Below, in pieces: positions 10,902-23,411 of a stretch of DNA of 64,000 bases (positions are counted from its first letter, which is position 1; each line of letters opens with the position of its first letter). Under the pieces are notes generated by a model. It was not told the DNA's origin and made no database searches. It saw only the letters and a list, made by a program, of their open reading frames with translations. The stretch covers positions 310,001-374,000 of the forward strand of contig WPDH01000008.1 in the NCBI GenBank assembly GCA_019137255.1. Reading direction: 5' to 3'. Both the position numbers and the translations under genes were made by a program. The stretch is from Corinectria fuckeliana (Eukaryota; Ascomycota; Sordariomycetes; Hypocreales; Nectriaceae).

Positions 10902-13900
10902 CCTCGAGGACCCCTATGGGCGTGCAGCCGCGCCCGCCTCAGCGGACAGTGAGCTCGTCGTCGCTGCCCGTCCAACGCCCGCCCCATCAGCGGTCCTTAT
11001 CACAACAGCACCAGCAGTTCATGCCCGCGTCCCCCGTCCGAAAAGACTCGTCCTTTATAGATCTCACCGGCGATTCTACCGATGTCGCGTCCAACCGCTT
11101 CGCCTCTGCCCCGAGGAGAGGCGGCTCCCGCCTCAAGCTCGAGCTGTCCAACGAACTCCCCTCGGGACATGTTTCCATCACCGGCTCTCCCCAAAGCCTC
11201 ACCCCGTCGCGCATGATGCCCACCTCCGATCCTTTCGAAACCAACAACTCGAGCCCGGCCGTATCCAGAACGTCTCATCAGGACATCGATAATATGCCTC
11301 TACCCATGCCCCGACGCCGTCCGCGCGCATCGCAACCCATATCCGCCCCTAAAGTCGCCGCGCCCGCGCCCGCGCCTACGACCATTAAGAAGGACTTACG
11401 GCCGAAGCCTTACGTTGTCGAGATCCCTCCCCTTGCTCCCAAATTCTTTACTGGCCGGTCCGATGCTCCTAGCCGAAACCCCGTTGACCCTTTTAGCAAG
11501 GGACTAAGCTCGGGTTACGCCGACTTCTTTCCTTGGAGTGGTGCACATCATGAAGATGAGTGGAATAGCGAAGCGATTACGAAGGGCACATGGGATAAGG
11601 TCAACCTAAACGTCCCTGAAACTGCCTCCGCCAAGCTGGCCATCTTCCCGGCTCTCAAGCAGAAGAGCGGCCTCAATGCTCTTTCAACCATCTTCATGGG
11701 CGTATTGAACCAACGGAGACACCGCGGCCAAATCAGTGCGCCATCCACCTTCAAACCGCCACCCCGTGTCACCCTCACCGATACGAAGCGAGAAGTCTGG
11801 CTCAAGGACCTGGCCAATCCTGTCATCTCTTTGCGCCGCCTCAGCCGCACCATCCCTCACGGAATTCGCGGCAGGACTCTCCTCGACCAGTGCCTGAACA
11901 AGAATGTTCCTACGGAAAGAGCTGTTTGGCTGGCCAAGTGTGTCGGCGCCAATGAGATTAGGGCTTTCAAGAGAAAGGGGGTTAACGGTGCCTTTGTCAT
12001 GGGCGGCGAACTGAAATGGGCCCGAGATTGGACCGTCTTCGTTGAGCAGTTCGTCGACGCTGTCGTCTCGGCCTTTGGCGAAAGCGAGTGGAAGGCCAGA
12101 GTCACTTACGCGTGAGTTCAACCATGTCCCAGTACCGCGAACTAAATCCCTAACGGGCCTTGCAGTATCCGCCTTGCCACAAACCTCTACTCTGAACAGC
12201 TATTAGACCGGGACCATTACCTAGACTGGGTTGTCTCCGGTGTCGAGAACAGCCCTCAATCCAAGTTACCAATGTGGATACTGATTGCGCAGATATATTG
12301 GAGAGACTTGATGCGGTCACGCAAGTACGGCCGAAGGCTTACATATGCTTTGATTAGCCACCTCCATGTCGTATGTGTTTCCCTCTTCTTCATTATGCAT
12401 ATGGACTAATCGAACCTAGATCCACAACGACCCCGATCAAGATATCCTAGTTCAGCTGTCAAGCAGACTTTCAACTCTGCTTAGCTCCCTGCTTAAGACC
12501 AATTCAGAAAGCTTCGTCAATCCTAGCGTTTGGCCGAGATATCGAGAAACGCTCCAGGCTGTCCTATGTTCCGATGATGAGGCGATGCAGAACGCCATCA
12601 ACACGATTCAATTACGCAACTCTCGGCTTCTAGTTTCGAGCTCCAATTCCTTACCCGCCGGACGAAACCAATTAGTCAAATTACTGGATGCCGCTTTGAA
12701 GGAGCCCTTCGACCGAGAACTGGCAAGGAAATGCTGGGGAACGAGCGACAGCAAAACCCTAGTCATCAGGACCCTTGTCGAGTGGGCTACTTCTTTCCAT
12801 CGCCCAGGCTTGGCCAAGGTCTATATCGCAGCCAACCTGATACGAGCCTGGAGCCCCTTCCGGGTCAACCCTACGACTGCTATTCTTGAGATATTGGATG
12901 GGGTCGCCACCCACGACAAAACTCGCAAAGAGCTCGTATACCACCTGGTGACGGAACTCGTGCGGACTGGCCAATTCTCCGTCCCTCAGTATATCCAGTG
13001 GGTGATTGCTCGTGGCGGCTACCACGACGCAACCGATATCGATCCAGACGATGGACCTTGTTCAACCAGACTCCTTGTGGAGTTGCCGCTTCATGCTCTC
13101 TCCGAAAAGAGACGGGCCGAGAGGGGAAATCTCCTGAGACGAGCTGGAGACTACTCTATTGCTGACGAAGAGCAGAACATTATGAACGCCGTCAAATGTC
13201 TCAAACATACTCTCGGGCTACCGTTGCCTCCCGGCGACTCACTGTCTCGGAAGAAACCACTGTCTCTCCAGAAGCTTCTTCACAGGATACGAAACAGCAG
13301 CAAAGCTCTGAGGAGCTGTGTAGGCGCGCAACTCCGCGACATCCTAACTAGCCGGATTTCTAGAAAAGAGCCGTCTCCCATGTCTCGTGCCATGTTCACC
13401 TCTGTCCGCGAGATCATGGAGACCGTGGAGGACTTCCCCATGCTGTCGGATGTTCTAAAGGCCTTTGCGAAATCGGGAGACGCGGAAATCCTGGCCTCAT
13501 GCGCCGACACCATCAACTCGAACCTACAAATCTTCCTCGCCATCGGCAGCGCAGAAACCCTGTTCAACAGCCTCATCCAGCGCCTCAAGGCGATCAACCA
13601 GGAGCAAGGAATCGTTCCCCGGCCCTTACTTGCAGCACTATCAAGCCTGGCCCGACGCATGGTGGGCCACGAAGCAATTGCAAACCAGCTTCGCCACGAG
13701 TTGCTCCAAAGCGATCGGAACAACGCCATCGATGCATGTTCGCCTGTTTCAGACATCATGGCTGTACCGGCGCAAAGTGCAGAAGGGGAAGTTGCCGAAG
13801 AAATCGAGAAACTCCTGTCAAGTGGAACGCGACTGGATCCTCCGACCATGAACCGGCTTTTCCGCACCATTATTCCCCGGCTTGAGCGAGGTTGGGCGAA

Positions 13901-15599
13901 GAAGGACGACACACGCCGGGTGTTCGCGACGCTACTGGCGAGAACTCGGGTATTTGATGCTCAGCATTTTGACAAGCTCATGACGGACTGGACCAGTCAT
14001 GTTCGTTCGCTCCCAGAGCGACCTCGGCTTTCGGATCTATTTCCTCTTCTCATCAGCACTGGTTGTTTGGCAATGCCCATCATCCTAAGCACTGCAAGCG
14101 CTCCATCGTCCGCTTCGACGTTAGAGCCCGCGACCAAACAGCATGGCTCGGCAACTTACCTTCAGGAACTATTGCAACTCATCATCACGTCGTTGCCTGC
14201 TGCCACGGGCTTGTCCCCCGAAGAGGGCTACCGATTTCGCACTGAGCAAAGATGTGCCAAGTCAGAGCAATCCAGGGGTCTTCTGAATCTCGTGAGAAAT
14301 GCTCTGTTGGAGTACTCTGGCCTGAGACACCATAGCAGCGGAATCGCTCTGCCTCTCGATGACGATGCCTGCCAAGAAAGCCTCCTCGAAACACTTCGCC
14401 TGCTCATCTTGGTAGATTCCACTGCGGTTTCCCACGCGCTGAGTCTCAAGTCCCTGCCTGAAGCGGGCGACTTGGTCCAGAAAGTCACCACCAACCTCTT
14501 AGTGCCGGGGGAGCCTGGAGAGTCACGCATGACATTCGACCGGATCCTTCAACTAGCTAACGAGTTGACTCTGCCATTCTGTCAGCTCAAGTTGAACCTC
14601 GATCTGTCCATGTCCCAGCAGCACCCGGGCGAGGGCGAAGAGCATGGCTCACGCTTCGATCTCTTCGCGAAGGCTATGGACCGCGCCATAGAGGCTGGTA
14701 ACATAATGTGGACGAGCCTCCTCCCATGCCTGAGCGACGACATCACCCAGCATCTCAAGAGCCAGGCGCAGACCAGCTTCCTGGACCTTATTCCCTCGCC
14801 AAAGGCCACCAGCCTCACCGAAATGGCATCGAGCCAGTCGATCCACATGGCTGAGAATCTCCTGGAGGTTGTGGAAGCCATCGTCTCGGGACAACCGCCC
14901 CCCAAGACGGCGCAGCTGACCATCGCCATGGTGGAGAAGCTTACGGACCTCTGGGAGATAATTGCAAGTGGGCAACAGGAGAGACCCGGAGCCCACGCGG
15001 CAGCCCTCCAGCACTGGCTCCCTGCGATGCTTCGTTTCGTCACGCTGCACAGCTTGTCTTCGGAATCCCCATCGGTCCCTCTACCGAGCGCCTCTGCCAC
15101 CAAGCCGCCCATTCCGGCTGGACACGATACGCGAGCCCGCATCATACTCGTCCTCTGTGGCCTCCTGCTCGAGCTCGAGACTCTCCCACCTGGCACCACC
15201 GGCTCGTTGCCCCAGCAGGTCATGGATATGGCTATCCTGCTCGTCGACGCCCTCCCGGAGGACCTGCGCGTCCAGTGCGCCAAGTCGATCCTCCTCACCC
15301 CCGGTTCCACGCCCAGCCTCACCACCTCCTCCGACCCGCGCCTCTACTATCTCTTCAGCGCACCGCAGCCTGGCCCAGCGGATCACCTGATGCTCTCGCA
15401 CCGCGAGAAACCCGCGACGGCTCACAGCGCCGCTGCCCGCGGCATGGGCGCCATGTATGGCATCGGCCCCGCGGTCCAGGAGCGTCTCAGTCCGTTTGTC
15501 CTCCGGCGGTGGGAGCTGCTGAGCGAGCCGACGCCCAATGTTGGCGAGAACGACACGAGCCTGAGTCTCGGTCTGTTCGAAGCAATCAAGATCCAGTAA
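10898..15599 (+). CDS. srb8: Mediator complex subunit 12 (Srb8)
   Basis: MED12/Srb8 belongs to the CDK8 kinase module of Mediator and controls RNA polymerase II transcription in the nucleus. Three exons: 10898-12111, 12166-12370 and 12420-15599, giving 1532 residues, a normal length for filamentous fungi. Introns are 54 and 49 nt with GTGAGT and GTATGT donors. After a Ser/Pro/Arg-rich, disordered N terminus (~180 residues), the Med12 domain lies at about residues 285-345, with TDTKREVWLKDLANP, then IPHG, then VPTERAVWLAKCVG. The long helical C-terminal region (residues ~400-1532) has no short motifs and is typical of the family. The ATG at 10898 begins MTSRTPMGVQPRPPQR, the start I recall for fungal Srb8 proteins, and it overlaps the stop of a short uORF. 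No frame disruption is seen. It lies alone, far from its 5' neighbour. Confidence 0.95.
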
Positions 15600-17066
15600 A
15601 GTCCGAGATGTCCTCCATCATTGCCCATTATACATACATATTACTCTGATTACTCGATGGTACAGCACTACCTCGAGACACCACACATTGCCATCATCTA
15701 TATTTCCCTTCGTTACTTCTCCTTTCTCCATCTGTTCCACTTGGTTTCTCTTGTCTGTCTTGGTAGGCAAGCAGTTTCGTTTCCGCCACATCATCATCCT
15801 TATTGTTGTCATCATCATTATCACGCGGGCTATACCCCTTTCAACGAACGTAACGACATATAACCGCACAAATCCAACAAAAACGCCCCCCCTTGCAGAG
15901 ACGGGGAACACGGCGCGAAGACGATGCATTATTCCCGAGGAGAGGATTAGGACTCGGGATAGGGAAGATGGAGTAGACCTCGGTTTGCAGCAGGGGCTTT
16001 TATACCCGTTTTGTTTGTTGCACATTTGCATGGCGCTGCATTTCGGAAGGCGGAGGGCGAAGAGATCGCATTGCACTCGGTGTACGAAAGACCAGATGCT
16101 GGGGAAACCATGCGCATTGGAATGAGAAGCGTGATGTGCGTCCGCGTTGGCTTCCCGTCCACTCCCAGGTTTCCTTGCTACAAGCTTGTCCACGGATAGA
16201 TAGATGGTCAGTTCAATCGTACTTTGAACCGTGTCAGATTGATGAGCCACGTTGCCCTGTGAAGTTGAAACGAGCACTGCGCTTGATATGTCCAGGGTGC
16301 GAGCTTACGACGCCGTGTCCCAGCACCGCCCATATCCACAGTGACACGAGGACAAGCGCAGTCCTCGCTTCACACCCTGTCAGCTCACGTCACCTCGTCG
16401 TCTCACGAACCAGCCGCAGGAACGAGTTGGCGCGACAGGTTGGGTTACAACCGTAAATGGCTGCGTTTGAATCCAACACTAATATCAAGAAGCACCAGTC
16501 GATGATCACCGAGGCAATTCTTAACAAAGAAGGCAGTGAACCTCCGCCCCCATCCGTTGCATGTTGCATAGATAACCCTATTGCCGTGCTATCCCAACGT
16601 ATAATAAATATCCCTGATGCTATCCAATCTTCTCCCAGCACAGCCCTCTCCAGCTCCAAACAATCCCCGATGAGGGAAAAAAAATTGGCAAACCAAGGAA
16701 AGGGCATTAAATGCAGCCACCAAGCAGCAGTGGCAGTCTAGTCCCTCAACGGAAAATAGTAGTGACACATGGCCACAGAGAGAGATGGGGGAGACGAGGG
16801 TAAGCCAATGCAAACAGAAAAAGGGGCAAGGTAAGATTTGCAGACTCAAATGTAAACGTGCGGTAGATGCAACGACATAGACCTCCCTAGTACTAGTCTT
16901 ACATTATATAAAAAACGTTAAAAGCGGAAACCCATGAACCCGGAAACACGCACGCAGATAAATGTGAAGACGCCATACATGGTTTAAAATCAATTATTTC
17001 CCCCTTCCCGTCTTCAAGCAGGTCTGAACGGTGACTGCAGCACTGGACGCGGAATCATCAGGTGGC
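15600..17066. other. Convergent intergenic region SRB8 / RGD1
   Basis: The 3' ends of SRB8 (+) and RGD1 (-) face each other here. The first and last few hundred bases probably contain the two 3' UTRs. A T/C-rich, CATCAT-rich stretch (15690-15830) and an AATAAAT at about 16601 are visible. I see no supported gene. Confidence 0.5.
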
Positions 17067-19775
17067 TTAGTCCTCGTCGAAGATCTGGTACGTGTTCTGC
17101 AGGATGGTGTCGATGACCTTGATCTGCCAACCAGCATCCGCGATGGCAGTGCTAGGGTCGGTACCCATGAGCGTGGGACCGAAGATGACGGCCAGGTTGT
17201 GCGAGTTCATGCGGTTGGTGTGGGAGTTGTCCATGACGCGGTAAAGGTGGAGAGTGAGGGCGCGGAGGGTGGCGTAGTTAGGGTCGGGGAGACTGTTGAT
17301 GATGGCGTGTAAAGAGTCGCGGCGGACCACGTCGTCGTCATGCTCTTGAGCTCAAGTTAGCTTCAACTCTCATGTGAAAGGCGGGGGTTTGAGGAGGGAG
17401 GGCAACTGACTGGCCGCAGCAATGAAGCTGTCATGGTGCTCGTGAGTGAGGAGCGGATCGGGGAGTTCACGGAGAAACAGCTTTAGCAGGCCGGTAACAC
17501 TGTTGACATCGTGGTAGAAGTTCTCGGGGTTCCTGAAGTCGAGGGCCGGGTTTGAGGATTCTATTCCACCGTTAGATAAGATTATTCCAACTCGGAGGTT
17601 AGTGGAAAGCATACCGGTATCAAACATGTTCTTGAGCTTCTGGATGTGGTTCATCGAGCCGGACTGCCGGTAGATGCCCTCGAGGGCCAGGCCGTACAGG
17701 TCTGCAGCCTGGATACACTGATAGATGACCATGGGCACTGCTAAGCCGTCACGCTCATAGAGACGGCTCAAGGACAGGCCAAACACGGGTCTAGTGGGCG
17801 CCGACGCTCCGCCTGACGCTCCGGGGGGAGGCTGGCTGGGGGCCCCGTATGGTGGCGGCGAGCGCCCGGCGCCAGACGGCCCTCCCGGACCTGGGCTGCT
17901 CCCGGAAAGCTCTTGCGGGGGAGCCTGGTACGGGTTTGAAGCTGGAGGAGGCGACGGCCCGGAGGATGGCTGGAAGGGCAGAGCACCGAGCTGGGGCGGG
18001 CCCGATGAGCCGAACGAGCCTCCTCCCCCATTGCCATATCGCTGCGCGGGGGCTCGGCCAGAGACCTGCGGAGGATGTCCACCTTGCGGGGCCGGCGTGG
18101 TCCCTGAACTGAAGCTCCTACTATGAGACTGCGAGAAAGGGCGCGGGTCGTCTGAAGGTCCCCCAGGGGGAAAGGGAGAGTCCAATCCGGTACCGGTTTG
18201 AGATCCACCGGTGAGAGGTCCAAGTCCGAGGGTGCTAGCCCTTGAGCCGGGGCCAAGGGACTGGATGCTAGAGAAGCCTCCTGCTGAAGGAGGTGCCTGT
18301 CCTAGAGTGGGCTGTTGCAAAGGGCCGCTTGTTGCCTGGTTGCTGCCAGTCGGGCCGAGGACCTGTGAGGGTGATGAGAAGCATGCTCCGTGAATTTGAC
18401 GCAGTGCTGGACTTACCGCGTTGCGCTCATACTTGATCTCCCCGCTGCTGGGCGGCAAGTTTCTGTGTTGGGCCTGGACATAGCTGTTCAAGTCCTTGTC
18501 GTTATCGATGGACGAGACGGCTTGTCGCAAGCTGCGCTGGTTGGCTTCGCCTCCCGGTCCCCTAATAGGGCTGACGTTCAAGCCATTGCTCAGCAGCAGC
18601 TTCTCGTTCAAGACAGCTGCAGGGTTTGTCAGTCAGGATTACACGGGCGGAACCTGGCGGAGAGGTCTGCCAAAAGGTCCGTCTAATGTAGGTGACGTAC
18701 CGAAATTTTGCATCTGTACAGATACCCCCAGGTCAATCTCGCGGATGACACCCTGGAGGGTCTTGACTGCCTCGGGCCGTGTCGTGGACACTAGTTGAGC
18801 CTTTTCGGTCTGCAAGGTTTGGACGTGTTGCTTGTAGGTCTGGTCGGCGGCCATGACCTTCTTGTGCAGATCATCCTCGTGCTGGGCAGCTGACTTGTGA
18901 CCCTTGAGAGCACCAAACATCTTGCCGCTCTGCCGCGCCTCACCCGTCTTGACCCGTTCGTAATCGTCGGACAGGCTGTCGTACTTGGACTTGCTCTTGC
19001 GCATGGCCTGCTCCATGTCGGCGACCTTCTGCTCAGCTGATAGACCATTGGTCTTCCAGGTCTTGCGGTTGCGCTCGGACTTGGCGGCGAGCTCGATGAG
19101 CTCGTCGTGCATCTGGTGCAGGGAGGAGGCAAACTGCATGCCGTTCTCGGCCATGCGGTCGTGGGTGTGCATCATCTCGTCGTAGGCGGCACCGAAGGAG
19201 CCTTGGCGGTGATCGGGGCGGCGCATGCTGTCCTGGGTGGAGCGGCTGAGCTTCTTGAGACCCTGGGCATGGTCTTCCTCGAGGGAGGATCGCTTCTTGA
19301 GGAACAGGGCGAATTCCTGGTGGGAGCGATGTGAGCGGGTGCCAGCAGTGGCCTCGCGGAGGATGCGGATAAGTGGGGTCGGGCCATCGGGGAGCTCGAC
19401 TTACCTTTGCGGAAGCTATGCTCTGCTTGAGGCGGTTCAGCAGGGTGGCGATGCCAATCTAGAGACTCCATCAGCGCCATGTGCGGGCATCAATCGTGGG
19501 CGGCGGTGGCCCAGGCGTACCTCGGAGGCCAGGACGTCGGCGACCTGCTTGAGCTGTTCGGGGTTCGCACCGGTCGGGGTCGGAGGTGGCGGCAGGTCGT
19601 TGCCGTCGAGGCTCTGGTTGCCGTTGGAGGCGTTGTCGACAGCAGCACCGCCATTGTCGGATGATGGCGCTTGGGGACTCGTGGGAGAGTTGCCCAGGGA
19701 CATGGTGGAGGACAGGTCGCGTTGGTGTTGAGGAGGAAAGGCCTCGGAGGCTGGGCCGTGAAACTCGGAAGCCAT
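17067..19775 (-). CDS. rgd1: F-BAR and RhoGAP domain protein (Rgd1)
   Basis: Rho GTPase-activating protein of the Rgd1 type, which acts on Rho3/Rho4-like GTPases at the plasma membrane in polarised growth and septation. Seven exons: 19775-19521, 19458-19405, 19316-18701, 18616-18417, 18362-17615, 17560-17411 and 17344-17067, giving 766 residues. An acidic Ser/Pro leader is followed by an F-BAR module (~85-340), recognisable by the helical segment EFALFLKKRSSLEEDHAQ and a lysine-rich coiled coil. A Pro/Gly/Ser linker (~375-560) precedes the RhoGAP domain (~565-755), with the arginine-finger motif GIYRQSG (Arg ~605) and the conserved NSHNLAVIFGP block. All introns are GT-AG; the last uses a GTCAGT donor. 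Exon 2 is only 54 nt (18 codons) but is needed to keep frame and F-BAR continuity. Downstream of it SRB8 is convergent. Domain identity is firm; the substrate GTPase is inferred from yeast. Confidence 0.93.
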
Positions 19776-20280
19776 GGTAGCAAGGTCGGGGGCTCGGCGA
19801 GAGCGTTTGTCTCGGAGGGACTTGGACTAGGACCCAGGGCAGGATCCAAGGCGGGAGTGGAAGTCGTGTTGTGCGTGGTGGTGAAGCTCGCTGGGGGTTG
19901 TCGCTCACATTCCCAAGGGCGAGGAGATGGGGCCAGAGGGTCGTACTACGTATGGTATGCGACCACGGCGGTAGCTGCGAAGATGGCTCTGGTGGGATGG
20001 TGCGACAATGGACCGACTAATGGTGGTGACGGCGACGGCGATGGCGACGTGGGGAGGTGGCTGCTGTTGGTGTAGAAGGCAGAGCAGTCGGGCAGCAGTT
20101 CTGGTGGGAGAAGACAGACACGACGAGGGAGGTGGTACTTAAAACGAGGGCCCGGAGGATTTCCTGGTCTGATGCGATGCAGAAAATGGCAGGCTGTTGG
20201 AAGACAAACAGAGACAAGACACACAACACGCACACACTCCCGCAGACGGATGGGGAAGGGATGGGATTGCGTTGTGGTTG

Positions 20281-20360
20281 GGTGGTGGAGGTGGTGGTGG
20301 GAGTGGTAGTGGTGGTGGTAGTGGTGGTGGTAGTGGTGGTGGTAGTGGTGGTGGTAGCGG
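20281..20360. repeat. GGT-rich tandem repeat (12-bp unit)
   Basis: A 12-bp unit of the form GGTAGTGGTGGT repeats about four times, flanked by more degenerate GGT/GGA triplets. It lies about 500-590 bases upstream of the RGD1 ATG, on the opposite strand as ACC/ACT triplets. Either strand could be read as Gly/Ser or Thr/Pro repeats, but there is no sign that it is coding. Confidence 0.85.
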
Positions 20361-21924
20361 ATTGGTTGATGGATCGATTGATCGATTGCTTGCTTGTGAG
20401 GCGGGTGGTCCTGCCTGGTTGCTTGAGTGGTGGTGGGTGGTGTGGAGTTACAATTAGTGAATAGTGGAGGAGGAGGGAGAAAAGGATGAAATTGGGCTGA
20501 TGTGGCTGAGCCGCGGCTGGCGGGTGAGGGATGACGCACGGGCAGCCTAAATAAACCCCCCTTCCATTTTCCCACTATAATTACGACCAATTGATACTGG
20601 ATGGACCCTTGGTTTCTACATTTTCCTACGACAAAACACCCCTTGCTTCCTTTCGGATTCCTTCCCTCTCTCCATCACTGTAGCTTTCTTTGCAAACAGC
20701 AATTATTAGGGGGGGGATTCACCCATCTCAGCGGGCTACGGTTCTGTGATGGAGGGTGGCCAGTTGGCCCGCGGCCGAGACATCCAGAGCGGGTGGCGGT
20801 GCCTGAATCTAATTAGGCCCAACCTAAGCTAGAAGGCTCCAGTGCTCTGTACGAAGTACAAAGTAGGTACTAAATATGCCTTCCTAGACATCTTCTTAGG
20901 TAAAGAAAGCAATACAGTAAATAGTACACACAAAAACCCTACAAGGTACTATACCCAGTGCCATAGAACAATTACTAATTAACCAGGTGAATTGGCAAAG
21001 ACAAAAACTACCCGTACCGACCATACTTGGGTCACTTTCACCAAGGCGGGAACTCGCAAAACGACGCCCGTCCATCTCTCCGCCAGCACCGAATATGCAC
21101 GGCACCCGGTTGTGTCGAGCTGCATGCTGCAGAGACCCGCGGTAGTAGATAACTACAGCAAGGCAACCCAACTTGAACCATCGGGGAAATTCCACCACCA
21201 CCAAAAAAGTGCGAATAGTTGCAGGCCGCGTGCGTAACCAAGACCCCAACTGGTCCAACGTTGGCGAGCCTACCCCGTTCGCCCTCCGTTCGCCGTTCAA
21301 ATGCTTTGGGATGTGGCTGCATGTGCACATAGTCTAGTCTACATACCTACATCCCCCATGTAATAGAGTCCCAGCAACCGAATCCCTTCGTCCGTGGATA
21401 CGAAAAATCCTCCAACGTCCCGCCTCTGTACGAAGGGGTAGATAGGCTAGCCAGGGGCCAATTGGTTCTCACATAGATTGCTCCGTAACTCCGTACTATG
21501 TATAACCTAGCTGCTCGTGTGTATGTTATCCATGGTGGGTACCTCCCCCCCTCGGGGAAGACATAAAATAGGCGGAGGACATTAGAGGATGAGGGAAACT
21601 AGGGCTCGGTCTCGGATGTTGTAAGTCCACAAAGTTTCTCTCCCACTTCCCATATTTGCTGTTGTCGTTTTGTTTTTCCCGTATTCAGCTCGGTAGGCAC
21701 TGCCATTGGCTATACAATTGTCAAGCCAGCTGGTTGTTTGCCGTGATGTGTATAACACACGACTGATTAAGTGAGACGTTGTGTGTTTTACGAGATGCTG
21801 TGCGAAAGTCTACATCTAATTGACACTGCACATAACGTCACACTCTATTACACCAGGCGTATTTCCCTCAGCCCTCGTCGGGAAACATTGCGTGTGCACT
21901 GTCTGCCTCTGCTTCCCCGTCGTC

Positions 21925-21942
21925 GCCGCCGCCGCCGCCGCC
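21925..21942. repeat. (GCC)6 trinucleotide microsatellite
   Basis: Six perfect GCC units inside non-coding DNA, preceded by GTCGTC. Seen directly; no function is implied. Confidence 0.9.
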
Positions 21943-23411
21943 GAAGCAAACAAAACAATATTACCGATACGGATGTATAGCCAGACCACTTCCGAGGTCA
22001 AGGCTAAAATGAGGGCAGGCAGTCACACAGTCAGGTAAAGGGAGAGAGATGAGAGACTAGACACAATCAACATAATATCACAATACTCAACTAGGCATCA
22101 CATGCTATGCCAAACCTAGACATCTCTCTCAACAACGTCAAGCCAAACCCAAAAAAAAAGCCGCCAACGGGTTTCTAGCGTGAGTATAAAGCCACCTCAT
22201 TCCAAAATCATTGCGTTAGATGCATCCATCCTAAAGTGGACGAATATAGGTGAAGTGAAGTGAAGCAATGGAGCCCGCACAGTTTCACAACAGACTCCAT
22301 TCTTCGGCCGCACACTGCACGTCTCTCCCGTTTCGCGAGACCGCGTCAACTCGTGGTACAAGGAAAGAGAGCAACCCATAAAAACTTCATAAAAGGCGAT
22401 TGTGAACTCGTAGGTTCTTGTTCGGGCTGTCCAATCTCCTACTTCGATGCGGGCCGAGACTCGAGACTCGAGGTTCAGGAGTGGCTCTAGCAACATATCC
22501 GAGTTGCTGCGTAGTATGATTCTGACCAGGGCTATAAACATTATTCCTCATCATTGTTGCAGGCTACTCTTTGGGTCATCGTGTGTTGGCGTTGTCTGCT
22601 TTGACAAGACCCTGGTCTGGAAACTTACTCGCACCAGCTGTAGACTTTGTAGTATCTTCCGTAAGTCTCATACAATCATACAATCATCCCGGAAACCCCC
22701 AACACCAACCCTTGTTCCATTGCATGCTCATCTCACATCTTTTTCCTAAGTCAGGGCAGCATATGAATCTTCATTTACATTTCAGTGTCTTGATCGTGAT
22801 CTGAATCTCCAATCCATCATGACGCAGCAAGGATATCTCTAGGGTATGTAACAAGCGCCCTTCATCATCAAAAGACCTGCAGCGAATCTAAGGTACAAAA
22901 TATGTCGTAAGAAGGTGGTGTAAGAAAAGTACCCTTGTCGTTAGCCGGACCAAGCACCAATAATGGAGTTGGCATTCGCTTTGAGTCCGTCCCTCCATGC
23001 CCAACCGAGTCGTCGATTATTAGACGGACGCGTCTTCATCAAGGCCAGCTCCCCATCGCCCACTTTGCCGTCAAAAGTTCCGCAAGGGTTGAATAGTAAT
23101 AGAAAAAAGGATCATATGACAATGCTTCCGATAGCGTATAAACAAAGGAAATAGAGTATAATGCTGAAAAAGCCGCCTGCCTTCCATGGCTAGCCGGGCA
23201 GGTATCATGCTGCAAAGCGGTCCAAAAGGGAAATCGGGAATGGGTAAACGAGATATGCCGCTCGAAACGAGGTACAGATATAGGGAAATTCAAGCGATAT
23301 CCAGTAAGGCCGCCGAATGGCCGTGACTTGTCCAAACGTATTAATCCGTCGTCGAGATATGAATAAAGCCCATGTCTGTCTGTCTGTTATGCGCAACCTG
23401 GAACTTGCTTT

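Larger units (their letters stand above)
19776..23411. other. 5' region of RGD1 and intergenic DNA
   Basis: 19776 to about 20570 is the presumed promoter and 5' leader of RGD1, with a start-stop ATGTGA on the minus strand at 19910-19905 and a GGT-rich tandem repeat. A TATAAT-like A/T box lies near 20575. From 20600 to 23411, the side facing the 3' end of the RBR gene, I found no supported gene; frames are short and lack domains. Confidence 0.5.

Noticed and set aside
13280..13912. 210-codon minus-strand frame inside SRB8
   Set aside because: Antisense shadow of a GC-rich coding region; no domain.
20057..20464. Val- or Gly-rich proteins encoded by the GGT repeat
   Set aside because: Low-complexity translation of a microsatellite in the RGD1 upstream region.
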